A program made the translations under genes and the position numbers. The notes under the pieces were generated by a model, which was not told the origin of the DNA, made no database searches, and saw only the letters and a list, made by a program, of their open reading frames with translations. This document shows positions 1 through 6,082 of a stretch of DNA of 24,002 nucleotides, in pieces; the first letter of the stretch is position 1, and the number at the start of each line of letters is the position of its first letter. The stretch spans positions 1 through 24,002 of the forward strand of contig CANPWR010000010.1 in NCBI GenBank assembly GCA_947584825.1, given 5' to 3'. The stretch comes from an uncultured Clostridia bacterium (GTDB lineage: Bacteria > Bacillota > Clostridia > Oscillospirales > Ruminococcaceae).

Positions 1-111
1 CTTAAGAAGGGCAAGACCTACTATGTAAGAGTTAGAGCATTTGCTAATTACGGCAAATCAGGTAAGGCAAACAGTGCTTGGAAGAAACTTGGTAAAGTAA
101 AATTTAAATAA
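1..111 (+). CDS. C-terminal end of a surface protein with a fibronectin type III-like domain (5' truncated by the window)
   Basis: Frame 1 is open from the left edge to a TAA at 109-111, giving 36 residues. The tail reads KKGKTYYVRVRAFANYGKSG and then a Trp-Lys-rich end (SAWKKLGKVKFK). The pattern K-G-K-x-Y-Y-V-R-V-R-A is the penultimate beta strand of fibronectin type III repeats that sit at the C terminus of many secreted clostridial cell-surface proteins. The basic final segment is also usual for those proteins. Only the last half-domain is visible, so the enzymatic or adhesive function of the full protein cannot be told. No sortase motif or membrane anchor is present in this tail. A perfect 6-bp hairpin (111-125) starts at the stop codon. 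Confidence 0.7.
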   Translation, partial: LKKGKTYYVRVRAFANYGKSGKANSAWKKLGKVKFK

Positions 112-125
112 TGGCGTGACGCCAT
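111..125 (+). other. Small perfect hairpin at the stop codon of the surface-protein gene
   Basis: ATGGCG-TGA-CGCCAT is a perfect 6-bp inverted repeat that begins at the last base of the TAA stop. No T-run follows, so it is not a classical intrinsic terminator. It may protect the 3' end of the mRNA or be part of the repeat element that starts a few bases later. Confidence 0.4.
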
Positions 126-132
126 TTGCAGT

Positions 133-497
133 GCCGCCTTTGGGATATTCCCAGAGGCGGTTACTTTTATATAACGGCGGGTCGAACCTTTAATAAAACT
201 TATAATGTGAGACACAAAATTAACCTATTTAGCAAAAGAAAAAACGCAAAGAGCCTGCGGTGGCTCACCGCCCGCCTTTGGGATATTCCCAGAGGCGGTT
301 ACTTTTATATAACGGCGGGTCAAACTTTTATAAAACTTATAATGCGAGACACAAAATTAACCTATTTAGAAAAAAGAAAAACGCAAAGAGCCTGCGGTGG
401 CTCACCGCCCGCCTCTGGCAAGTTTGTCAGAGGTGGATTTTTTTGTGCAACGGCGGGTCAAACTTTGATAAAACTTATGATGCGAGACACAAAATAA
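133..497 (+). repeat. Two and a half tandem copies of a ~138-bp hairpin-bearing intergenic repeat
   Basis: Three units begin near 135, 273 and 410, giving periods of 138 and 137 bp. Each opens with an inverted repeat (CGCCTTTGGGA, loop TAT, TCCCAGAGGCG in units 1 and 2), then a conserved linker containing ACGGCGGGTC, AAAACTTAT and GAGACACAAAATTA. Units 1 and 2 end in a second inverted repeat (GCGGTG-GCT-CACCGC, at 257-271 and 394-408). Unit 3 is diverged and lacks the second hairpin. Its first stem has different bases but still pairs (CGCCTCTG with CAGAGGTG). Reading frames across the region arise from the repetition: they have no ribosome binding site, and the 137-bp spacing breaks the frame between units 2 and 3. 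This looks like an intergenic repeat family, not a gene. Confidence 0.8.
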
Positions 498-509
498 TAG
501 AATTTCTGT

Positions 510-548
510 AAAAAAAGCAGAGCCTGAATAATCAGACTCTGCCTTTTT
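510..548 (-). terminator. Bidirectional intrinsic terminator downstream of the transaldolase gene
   Basis: The stem GCAGAGCCTGA (517-527) pairs with TCAGACTCTGC (532-542), with one wobble pair. On the minus strand it is followed by seven T (complement of 510-516), ending the xylB-tal transcript about 30 bp after the stop codon. On the plus strand it is followed by CTTTTT (543-548), so it can also stop transcription coming from the surface-protein gene. Confidence 0.85.
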
Positions 549-572
549 AATAAATATAGACTATTATTGAAT

Positions 573-1220
573 TTACTTAGTTTCTACGCCTTCCCAGTCC
601 TTTAAGAATCTTTCAATTCCGCTGTCTGTGAGAGGGTGATGGATCATCTGTCTGATGACACTCATCGGAATTGTTGCAATGTCGCAGCCAAGCCTTGCAG
701 CGGCGGTAACATGAATAGGATTTCTGATAGAAGCGGCTATTATTTCTGTCTCAATAGCCTGAGCGTCGAAAATATCGACGATTTCCTCAATGAGATTCAT
801 ACCTTCCATTCCAATATCGTCAAGTCTTCCTAAGAAAGGCGAAACATAGGTTGCACCTGCTTTAGCTGCCAAAAGAGCTTGTGCCGCAGAAAAGATAAGC
901 GTTACATTTGTTTTGATTCCGAGAGCAGTAAGCTGTTTGGTAGCCTTAAGACCTTCCGCACACATAGGGATTTTGATTACAATATTTTTGTGCATTGCGG
1001 CGAGCGGCTTAGCCTCCTCGATCATTTTGTCAGCCTCAAGAGAAATTACCTCTGCAGAGATAGGACCGTCTACGATCTCAGTGATTTCTTTAACGACATC
1101 CTGAAAAACTCTGCCCTCTTTAGCGATTAAAGACGGATTTGTTGTAACTCCGCAGATAACGCCTAGGTCATTTGCTTCTCTGATGTCGTCAACATTTGCT
1201 GTGTCAATAAAAAGTTTCAT
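573..1220 (-). CDS. tal: Transaldolase, small TalC/FSA-type
   Basis: This 215-residue protein belongs to the compact transaldolase/fructose-6-phosphate aldolase family. It moves a dihydroxyacetone unit between sugar phosphates in the non-oxidative pentose phosphate pathway, in the cytoplasm. The N terminus MKLFIDTAN and the segment GVTTNPSLI are family signatures. Lys83 in NIVIKIPM is the expected Schiff-base lysine. Glu57 (ISAEVIS) and Phe129 (VSPFLGR) stand where true transaldolases have Glu and Phe, while fructose-6-phosphate aldolases have Gln and Tyr; this supports transaldolase activity. The start at 1220 has an AAAGGAA ribosome binding site about 10 nt upstream. It follows xylB by 56 nt on the same strand and ends at a strong terminator, so the two genes form a pentose-use operon. 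A short inverted repeat (CCTGAA-AA-TTCAGG, 1249-1262) lies between them. Confidence 0.93.
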   Translation of the reverse strand: MKLFIDTANVDDIREANDLGVICGVTTNPSLIAKEGRVFQDVVKEITEIVDGPISAEVISLEADKMIEEAKPLAAMHKNIVIKIPMCAEGLKATKQLTALGIKTNVTLIFSAAQALLAAKAGATYVSPFLGRLDDIGMEGMNLIEEIVDIFDAQAIETEIIAASIRNPIHVTAAARLGCDIATIPMSVIRQMIHHPLTDSGIERFLKDWEGVETK

Positions 1221-1276
1221 AATAAAATTCCTTTCAATTATATATTTTCCTGAAAATTCAGGTATTATTCAATTAT

Positions 1277-2800
1277 TTATAGAGCACCGAGCTTTTTATA
1301 GCTTTCCTTGAGCGCAGGATAAATCTCACGGTAAAGCTGATAATATTTTTCATACTCAGGCACATTTTCGGCAATAGGTTCCTGAGTTTTATCAGTCTTG
1401 ATTACCGCTTTGCAGGCTTCGGGAACACTGCTGTAAATTCCTGCGCCAACGGTTGCGAGAAGGGCAACACCAAGTGCAGGGCCTTCTTTAGATTCAACAG
1501 TCTTAACAGGGCAGTTATATAAATCAGCGAGCATTGAACGCCACAGCGGAGAAGTTCCGCCGCCGCCGCAAGCCATCATATCAGACACGTTTATGTCCAT
1601 CTCTCTGAACACTTCAACACAGTCACGAAGCGAGTATGAAACTCCCTCCAAAACGGCACGGAGCATATCCTTTTTGGTGTGCATAGCAGAAAGACCGAAG
1701 AATACTCCTCTTGCGTCAGGGTCAAGGTGAGGAGTTCTCTCACCCATAAGATACGGCAGATAGAGAAGTCTGTTAGCTCCGACAGGAACAGTCTCAGCCT
1801 CTTTATCCATAAGGTAGTATTCATCAACGCCCATAAGAGATGCGGTTTCCTTTTCGGCATTGCAGAAGTTATCTCTAAACCATTTCAGCGAAAGTCCTGC
1901 GCCTTGAGTAACTCCCATAACATGCCAAGAGTTAGGAACTGCCGCACAGCAAGTGTGAACACGTCCCTTTGGATCTATTGAAATGTTTGAAGTGTGAGCA
2001 AAAACAACGCCCGAAGTGCCTATTGTTGTGAAGGCTTTTCCGTCTTCGACAACTCCTGTTCCTACAGCGGCTGCGGCATTATCGCCAGCTCCGCCGACAA
2101 CGATCGTTCCGGCTTTAAGACCTGTAAGTTCAGCCATTTCAGCAGTCACTTCGCCTGTGACTTCACAGCTTTCATAAACCTTTCCGAGAAGGCTTTTATC
2201 AATTTCGAGAGCCGATAAGACCTCATCTGACCAACATCTGTTCGGAACATTCAAAAGCTGCATTCCCGAAGCGTCAGAAACCTCTGTTGCAAACTCGCCT
2301 GTTAGAATATATCTAAGGTAGTCCTTAGGCAGGAGAATGTGAGCGCATTTTTCATAGATTTCAGGTTCATTGTTCTTGACCCAAAGAATTTTAGCAGCCG
2401 TCCAGCCGGTTAGGGCAGGGTTGGCGGTAATCTCAATGAGCTTTTTCTCACCTAGCTTTTCATTCATTTCTTCGACTTCTTTAGCGGTCCTCTGATCGCA
2501 CCAAATAATCGACTTTCTTAAAACATTGCCGTCTTTGTCGAGCATAACAAGACCGTGCATTTGTCCGGAAATTCCAACGCCCTTGACGTCTTCTTTAGAA
2601 ACGCCGCTTTGCGACATAACGGCTTTGATCGTGTTGATCATAGCGTTTGCCCAGTCGGCGGGGTCCTGTTCAGCATAGCCGTTTTTTGGCTGATACATAG
2701 GGTACTCTATCGTCTTTGAGGCAATAACCTTTCCGTTTTCGTCAAACAGAACGGTTTTAGTACCGCTTGTACCGCAGTCGACACCAATTACATATGCCAT
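1277..2800 (-). CDS. xylB: Xylulokinase (FGGY carbohydrate kinase)
   Basis: The 507-residue product matches xylulokinases in length and motifs. It phosphorylates D-xylulose with ATP to xylulose 5-phosphate. The N-terminal phosphate-binding loop is GVDCGTSGTKT (residues 6-16). ISGQMHG (77-83) is the motif that separates xylulokinases from glycerol and gluconate kinases. Asp240 in GGAGDNAAAAVGTG is the expected catalytic base. A second FGGY signature, EGPALGVALLATVGAG, lies near the C terminus. The start is set by GGAGG seven bases before the ATG. It is the first gene of an operon with transaldolase, which takes the product into the pentose phosphate pathway. A clear sigma-A promoter lies 44-73 bp upstream. 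No xylose isomerase or transporter is in the window, so xylose as the inducer is inferred only. Confidence 0.93.
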   Translation of the reverse strand: MAYVIGVDCGTSGTKTVLFDENGKVIASKTIEYPMYQPKNGYAEQDPADWANAMINTIKAVMSQSGVSKEDVKGVGISGQMHGLVMLDKDGNVLRKSIIWCDQRTAKEVEEMNEKLGEKKLIEITANPALTGWTAAKILWVKNNEPEIYEKCAHILLPKDYLRYILTGEFATEVSDASGMQLLNVPNRCWSDEVLSALEIDKSLLGKVYESCEVTGEVTAEMAELTGLKAGTIVVGGAGDNAAAAVGTGVVEDGKAFTTIGTSGVVFAHTSNISIDPKGRVHTCCAAVPNSWHVMGVTQGAGLSLKWFRDNFCNAEKETASLMGVDEYYLMDKEAETVPVGANRLLYLPYLMGERTPHLDPDARGVFFGLSAMHTKKDMLRAVLEGVSYSLRDCVEVFREMDINVSDMMACGGGGTSPLWRSMLADLYNCPVKTVESKEGPALGVALLATVGAGIYSSVPEACKAVIKTDKTQEPIAENVPEYEKYYQLYREIYPALKESYKKLGAL

Positions 2801-2843
2801 TTATTTTTCCTCCGATTTGAAATTTTGTATTTTCTACCCTTTT

Positions 2844-2873
2844 ATTGTACACTATCAGGCGGCGCTTTGTCAA
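2844..2873 (-). promoter_or_regulatory. Sigma-A type promoter for xylB-tal
   Basis: On the minus strand TTGACA (2868-2873) and TACAAT (2844-2849) are separated by 18 bp. The -35 box is perfect and the -10 box has one mismatch. The distance to the xylB start leaves a leader of about 37 nt. No clear operator palindrome is visible next to it. Confidence 0.75.
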
Positions 2874-2884
2874 ACATTTTATGG

Positions 2885-2928
2885 GGAAATAAGAAAACTC
2901 CCGACGGCGGTTTGTCGACATCGGGAGT
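2885..2928 (-). terminator. Intrinsic terminator downstream of the amidase/membrane-protein pair
   Basis: ACTCCCGA (2897-2904) pairs with TCGGGAGT (2921-2928). On the minus strand the stem is followed by TTTTCTTATTT. It lies 40 bp after the stop of the 147-residue protein gene and just upstream of the xylB promoter, so it insulates the two transcription units. A shorter inner pairing CGAC/GTCG is also possible. Confidence 0.75.
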
Positions 2929-2968
2929 GGGATTTGTGTTATTCATATAAGTTTTTTTAATCTGTTTT

Positions 2969-3412
2969 TTAAGTTGGTGCATTAATGCTTTTAATTTTCC
3001 AATTACCTTGTTGTTTTTCAAGAGATATAATAACCGATCCAGACCACATAGGAGTTACTCTTAAGGGAATTAAATGTTCTTTTGAAATAATATTTGCTGA
3101 GACTGTTGCCCCAATATTTTCCTCATTGATGATTTTAATATTTTCAGCCTTGATATTTGAAAAGTCGTTTAATTCATAAGCATTGAAACCAATTTCATCA
3201 TTATAAAAAACACTTGCAGCCTTTTTGGGCAGACCACTATTGAGAGAGTCAAAGTAGTATTCTACTGTTTCCTCTACAGAGAGATTTTCGGGAGCTAGGT
3301 AGTTTATATTATTTTTTATCATAGGAATAATAAATGCCCAAGCTATGAAAACTAGTGCCATTAACACTAATAATACGGGAAAAAACATATAGATGTTTAG
3401 TCTTTTTATCAT
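2969..3412 (-). CDS. Membrane-anchored extracytoplasmic protein of unknown function, coupled to the amidase gene
   Basis: I chose ATG at 3412, giving 147 residues, although the frame is open further upstream. This ATG overlaps the stop of the amidase gene as ATGA, and a TGGAGGA site sits just before it, which is the usual layout of translational coupling. Residues 9-31 form one hydrophobic helix (FFPVLLVLMALVFIAWAFII) next to the basic start MIKRLN, so the rest probably lies outside the cell. The outer part begins with an acidic helix (SVEETVEYYFDSLNSG) and ends in strands closing with GNWKIKSI. That helix-then-strands order resembles small NTF2-like or DUF4829/DUF4878-type domains, but the match is by eye only. 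Function is unknown. The tight coupling suggests it anchors, assists or restrains the amidase. The pair is visibly more AT-rich than its neighbours. Confidence 0.75.
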   Translation of the reverse strand: MIKRLNIYMFFPVLLVLMALVFIAWAFIIPMIKNNINYLAPENLSVEETVEYYFDSLNSGLPKKAASVFYNDEIGFNAYELNDFSNIKAENIKIINEENIGATVSANIISKEHLIPLRVTPMWSGSVIISLEKQQGNWKIKSINAPT

Positions 3413-4263
3413 TGCATATTCCTCCAAGTAACATAGTTGCCAACGTGTACTATATATACGTTCCATTTCTTATTTTTCATATTATACTTTAAACTTGCAT
3501 TTAATTTTGCACCAGTATGTTGAGCATAATAAATCGTACCATTTTGTATATAATTGATAATTGATGAATGGTCAATTTTTGAATCTCTTTCCCAATCAAA
3601 AAATAGCAAATCACCCGCATCAAGATTTGGTATAATACTTTTAACTTGTGAATATTTTGTTATTTTATACCATGTTTGGCTCGTTAAATCTGACATAACG
3701 TAGCCAAATAAATTATTAGCTTTTACCCAACATTTAGTAAAACTAAATCCCCCATTTTTGTTTTTTATGCATCTCCATTCAATATTCATTGGTAATCCGC
3801 CAGCAAATAAACATTGAGATACAAAGTTTGCACAGTCTCCACCTTTGTTCTCACAGTTAACGTACTTACTATTGTGCCCTAAAGCCCATTTACTAATATA
3901 TTTTTTTACAGCTGACCTATTATACTTTTTACTGACTACTGAACAAGTACTAATTGCATTATTTAAGTTATTATCAAATATTCTGAAATCATCAAATAAG
4001 GCAAAGTTTTGATCATTTGTTAAAACTTTATCACTATTTTCGCTAATAATTGATTTAATAATACTATTATAAGATTTTAGTGGATGAATTGATTCAACAG
4101 ATAAATTATCGTTTTCATCAAGATTATAAGTTACATTATATTCTGTGTCATAATCTTGAAGTTTTTCTTCTTTTAAAAAATCACCTGAAACTGAAGTACT
4201 TAATGTTGTAGTAAATACCATCATTGTTGAAAGTGTTAAACATAAAAATTTTTTAGATTTCAT
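3409..4263 (-). CDS. Secreted amidase-domain protein (PF12671-like putative cysteine amidase)
   Basis: The 284-residue product starts with a signal peptide: basic MKSKK, then a hydrophobic stretch to about residue 25 ending SVSGDF. Residues 31-110 are a charged, low-complexity linker. From about residue 114 comes an amidase domain of the type that opens with YNRSAVKKYISKWAL and carries GGDCANFVSQCL, with Cys144 as the likely nucleophile. His232 (KIDHSSII) and His249 (AQHT) are candidates for the partner histidine. GDLLFFDW before the histidine is typical of NlpC/P60- and CHAP-like folds. Members are thought to cut amide bonds in cell-wall or other extracellular substrates, but the substrate is unknown. 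An AAGGATG ribosome binding site precedes the ATG. It is the first gene of a two-gene unit with the 147-residue membrane protein. Confidence 0.85.
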   Translation of the reverse strand: MKSKKFLCLTLSTMMVFTTTLSTSVSGDFLKEEKLQDYDTEYNVTYNLDENDNLSVESIHPLKSYNSIIKSIISENSDKVLTNDQNFALFDDFRIFDNNLNNAISTCSVVSKKYNRSAVKKYISKWALGHNSKYVNCENKGGDCANFVSQCLFAGGLPMNIEWRCIKNKNGGFSFTKCWVKANNLFGYVMSDLTSQTWYKITKYSQVKSIIPNLDAGDLLFFDWERDSKIDHSSIINYIQNGTIYYAQHTGAKLNASLKYNMKNKKWNVYIVHVGNYVTWRNMQ

Positions 4264-4318
4264 AATGTCACATCCTTGTTGTTAAATAATATTAAGTTTT
4301 ATAGAATTCTATATTTAC

Positions 4319-4347
4319 ATTATATTATGTAAGTTATAGAAAGTAAA
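4319..4347 (-). promoter_or_regulatory. Candidate promoter for the amidase gene
   Basis: On the minus strand a perfect TATAAT (4319-4324) is preceded by TTTACT (4342-4347, 4 of 6 matches) with a 17-bp spacer. The start codon is about 55 bp downstream. The AT-rich context makes chance matches more likely, so confidence is moderate. Confidence 0.5.
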
Positions 4348-4370
4348 GGAAATTTTGTGTAATTTAAACA

Positions 4371-4393
4371 ACTTTGTAGACTTGTACAAAAGT
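4371..4393 (-). terminator. Weak hairpin downstream of the pyrophosphatase gene
   Basis: ACTTTGTA (4371-4378) pairs with TACAAAAGT (4385-4393), with one bulged base. On the minus strand it is followed by TGTTTAAATT, a poor T-run. It could be a weak terminator between the pyrophosphatase and amidase units; no better candidate is visible in 4264-4438. Confidence 0.25.
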
Positions 4394-4438
4394 TATGACC
4401 TTTATTTGTGTACTATTACATTGTACATATAGATTTAT

Positions 4439-4972
4439 CTACTTGCAATAGCTCTCAATATAGTTATCAATACAGCTCTGAATAACGATCTTTGCGGTTT
4501 GTTTTCCCTCTATTTCCTCTATTGCGGTATCCTTGCCCTCTAGGGTCTTGTATACCGAGAAAAAGTGTGACATCTCATCAAAAATATGCTTAGGAAGTTC
4601 ACTAATATCACCGTAGCAATTATACACAGGATCGTTGAACGGTATTGCGATTATTTTCTCATCTGACGAACCGCTGTCAATCATTTTTATAACTCCTATC
4701 GGAAAGCAGTTCACAAGAGAAAGAGGTTGAAGAGTTTCCGAGCATAAAACCAAAACGTCTAAAGGGTCGCCGTCTGATGCGTAGGTTCTTGGGATAAAGC
4801 CGTAGTTTGCAGGGTAATGTGTTGATGTATAAAGTATTCTGTCCATCATCAAAAGTCCCGTTTCCTTGTCAAGCTCATACTTGATTTTAGAGCCTTTTGG
4901 AATTTCAATTACTGCCGTAAAATTATCCTGAGAAATCTTTTTAGGAGAAATGTCATGCCAGATGTTTGTCAT
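4439..4972 (-). CDS. ppa: Soluble family I inorganic pyrophosphatase
   Basis: The protein hydrolyses pyrophosphate to two phosphates in the cytoplasm and pulls biosynthetic reactions forward. I start it at ATG 4972 (177 residues, usual for bacterial family I). The frame is open upstream, but a longer product would overlap the preceding gene. An AGAAAGGA site sits 10 nt before this ATG. The metal-binding signature DGDPLDV spans residues 67-73, with Asp67, Asp69 and Asp72 as ligands. YPANYGFIPRT (53-63) and the EIPKGSKIKYELD segment (23-35) are also family signatures. Many Firmicutes carry the unrelated family II enzyme (PpaC), so this choice is worth noting. It lies 31 nt after the unrecognised gene at 5004-5618 and probably shares its transcript. 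Confidence 0.93.
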   Translation of the reverse strand: MTNIWHDISPKKISQDNFTAVIEIPKGSKIKYELDKETGLLMMDRILYTSTHYPANYGFIPRTYASDGDPLDVLVLCSETLQPLSLVNCFPIGVIKMIDSGSSDEKIIAIPFNDPVYNCYGDISELPKHIFDEMSHFFSVYKTLEGKDTAIEEIEGKQTAKIVIQSCIDNYIESYCK

Positions 4973-5003
4973 AATAAGCGTCCTTTCTAATATAGTTTTA
5001 ACT

Positions 5004-5618
5004 CTAGTTTTCCTTAATTGTATCACAAAATGTAAGTCCGACTTCTTTAAGGTTTTCAATAACATCAAAAACCGTTTCGCCGTCAAGCTCTACCAAAACC
5101 CTGTCAGCAGGATTGTCTTTTGAAAGTAAACTGTCTAGAGTGATAAACTGTTCAGATTTTAGCTCGGGAATGTTACAGTCCTTTAAAACCTTTTCAAAGT
5201 TGCTGGCATCGTTTTTATTGTATAGCATAATGTTTTGAAACGGCATAATATAAATTTCGGTTTCATTTAGAAGCGAACCAAAGCCGAAGTTTGTAATACC
5301 ATCGTTGATAAGCAAATCACCGTATCGGTCTAAAATTGCGTTCGCTACATCATATGTGACTTCGAGATTGTAAAGCTGCATATGAGTGCCGCTTTCGCCT
5401 TTTTCAGAAAGTTTTTCCTCTTGAGAGTCTGTGCAAGGTACTTCAAGAAAAAAATAAGGCTTTTTAATCAGCTTTACAGCCTTTTTTATAATAGGTTTTA
5501 TTTTCTCTGCACTGATCACACATTTGATTTCGCTGCTGTTTTCCTTAACATATGACGATTTTACTCCGCTTGTTTCGGCTATATTTAGCCCTTCAATAAT
5601 CTTAAAATCTTCTTGCAT
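5004..5618 (-). CDS. Uncharacterised cytoplasmic protein upstream of pyrophosphatase
   Basis: I do not recognise this 204-residue protein. It has no signal peptide and no membrane helix, and it is acidic overall with mixed charge. Visible features are a Lys-rich helix (KIKPIIKKAVKLIKKPYFF, about residues 39-57), a segment HMQLYNLEVTYDVANAILD, and an aromatic/Gly stretch INDGITNFGFGSL followed by YIMPFQNIMLY. No catalytic motif stands out. The start at 5618 is supported by a GAAAGGG site about 8 nt upstream. It sits 31 nt before the pyrophosphatase start on the same strand, so the two are probably co-transcribed. Its upstream region (5619-5844) is divergent with a plus-strand membrane peptide gene. 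The gene is likely real, with typical codon use and a good ribosome binding site, but function is unknown. Confidence 0.8.
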   Translation of the reverse strand: MQEDFKIIEGLNIAETSGVKSSYVKENSSEIKCVISAEKIKPIIKKAVKLIKKPYFFLEVPCTDSQEEKLSEKGESGTHMQLYNLEVTYDVANAILDRYGDLLINDGITNFGFGSLLNETEIYIMPFQNIMLYNKNDASNFEKVLKDCNIPELKSEQFITLDSLLSKDNPADRVLVELDGETVFDVIENLKEVGLTFCDTIKEN

Positions 5619-5826
5619 ATTTTTACCCTTTCTGTTATACTAATGTTGGTAATTAAAATTGCCAAGCATTTTGATTTGAAAAAATGTGACGGTTTATAAA
5701 TCAATTCGATTTCATTCTAAAAAACTTTGCAATTGTCCAAACAAACGGACTAAAAGCCTGTTAAAATGAAATTACAGTAAGGACTTAGATCTTATTGGTT
5801 TTGATTTAAGCTTTGCTGAAAGAATG
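5619..5826. other. Divergent intergenic region without a recognised promoter
   Basis: This stretch separates the minus-strand pyrophosphatase unit from the plus-strand small-peptide/rmuC unit, so it should hold two promoters. I see only weak candidates, such as a TAAAAT at 5761-5766 with no good -35 box. A short inverted repeat GTCC-N8-GGAC is present at about 5735-5750. No open frame of note is found. Confidence 0.4.
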
Positions 5827-5838
5827 AAAAAGGAGAGG
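5827..5838 (+). promoter_or_regulatory. Ribosome binding site that sets the start of the 55-residue peptide
   Basis: AAAAAGGAGAGG lies inside the longest open frame, just after an upstream ATG (5824) and 6 nt before a second in-frame ATG (5845). The strong site makes 5845 the real start. Confidence 0.75.
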
Positions 5839-5844
5839 TTTATA

Positions 5845-6012
5845 ATGATTGACTTTTTAGCGTTTTTAACATTGGCTGTTTTAGGACTTATGGCTATGGG
5901 ATGTGTTTATTATCTATGTGAGGTCGATACATCTTTTAAAGACGATAACCAAAGAAAAATTACAGTTACATTAAACAAAGACATAAATAACAACGGAAAT
6001 GATGCTGCTTGA
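5845..6012 (+). CDS. Small single-pass membrane peptide (55 residues), unknown function
   Basis: The strong AAGGAGAGG site six bases before ATG 5845 argues that this is a translated small gene. Residues 3-25 form a hydrophobic helix (FLAFLTLAVLGLMAMGCVYYLC), followed by a short polar tail rich in Lys, Asp and Asn and ending NNNGNDAA. A short N terminus with one helix suggests a bitopic peptide with the tail on one face of the membrane; the topology is not certain. It precedes rmuC by 70 nt on the same strand. The gap holds an AT-rich imperfect inverted repeat (ACATATAAT at 6023-6031, ATTATATATGT at 6041-6051). I do not recognise the family. Confidence 0.6.
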   Translation: MIDFLAFLTLAVLGLMAMGCVYYLCEVDTSFKDDNQRKITVTLNKDINNNGNDAA

Positions 6013-6082
6013 ATTTCTACTCACATATAATTTCAACTACATTATATATGTAACGGTATTTAAAGTCAAGGAGAGATAAATT

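Noticed and set aside
133..497. Possible CRISPR array
   Set aside because: The units are about 138 bp with almost no unique spacer between them; there are no short direct repeats with variable spacers and no cas genes.
126..511. Two overlapping plus-strand frames of 123 and 83 codons over the left repeat
   Set aside because: They arise because the 138-bp repeat unit is a multiple of three, they lack a ribosome binding site, and the encoded peptides are just the repeat translated in two frames.
2969..4263. Amidase plus partner as a proven toxin-immunity system
   Set aside because: The coupling is real, but there is no toxin-delivery domain, no secretion-system neighbour and no recognised immunity family, so only a hypothesis is offered.
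4973..5086. N-terminal extension of the pyrophosphatase
   Set aside because: The extension overlaps the preceding gene's coding end, has no family similarity, and a good ribosome binding site lies right before the internal ATG.
5824..5844. Upstream ATG as start of the small membrane peptide
   Set aside because: It would place the strong AAGGAGAGG site inside the coding sequence, and no site precedes this ATG.
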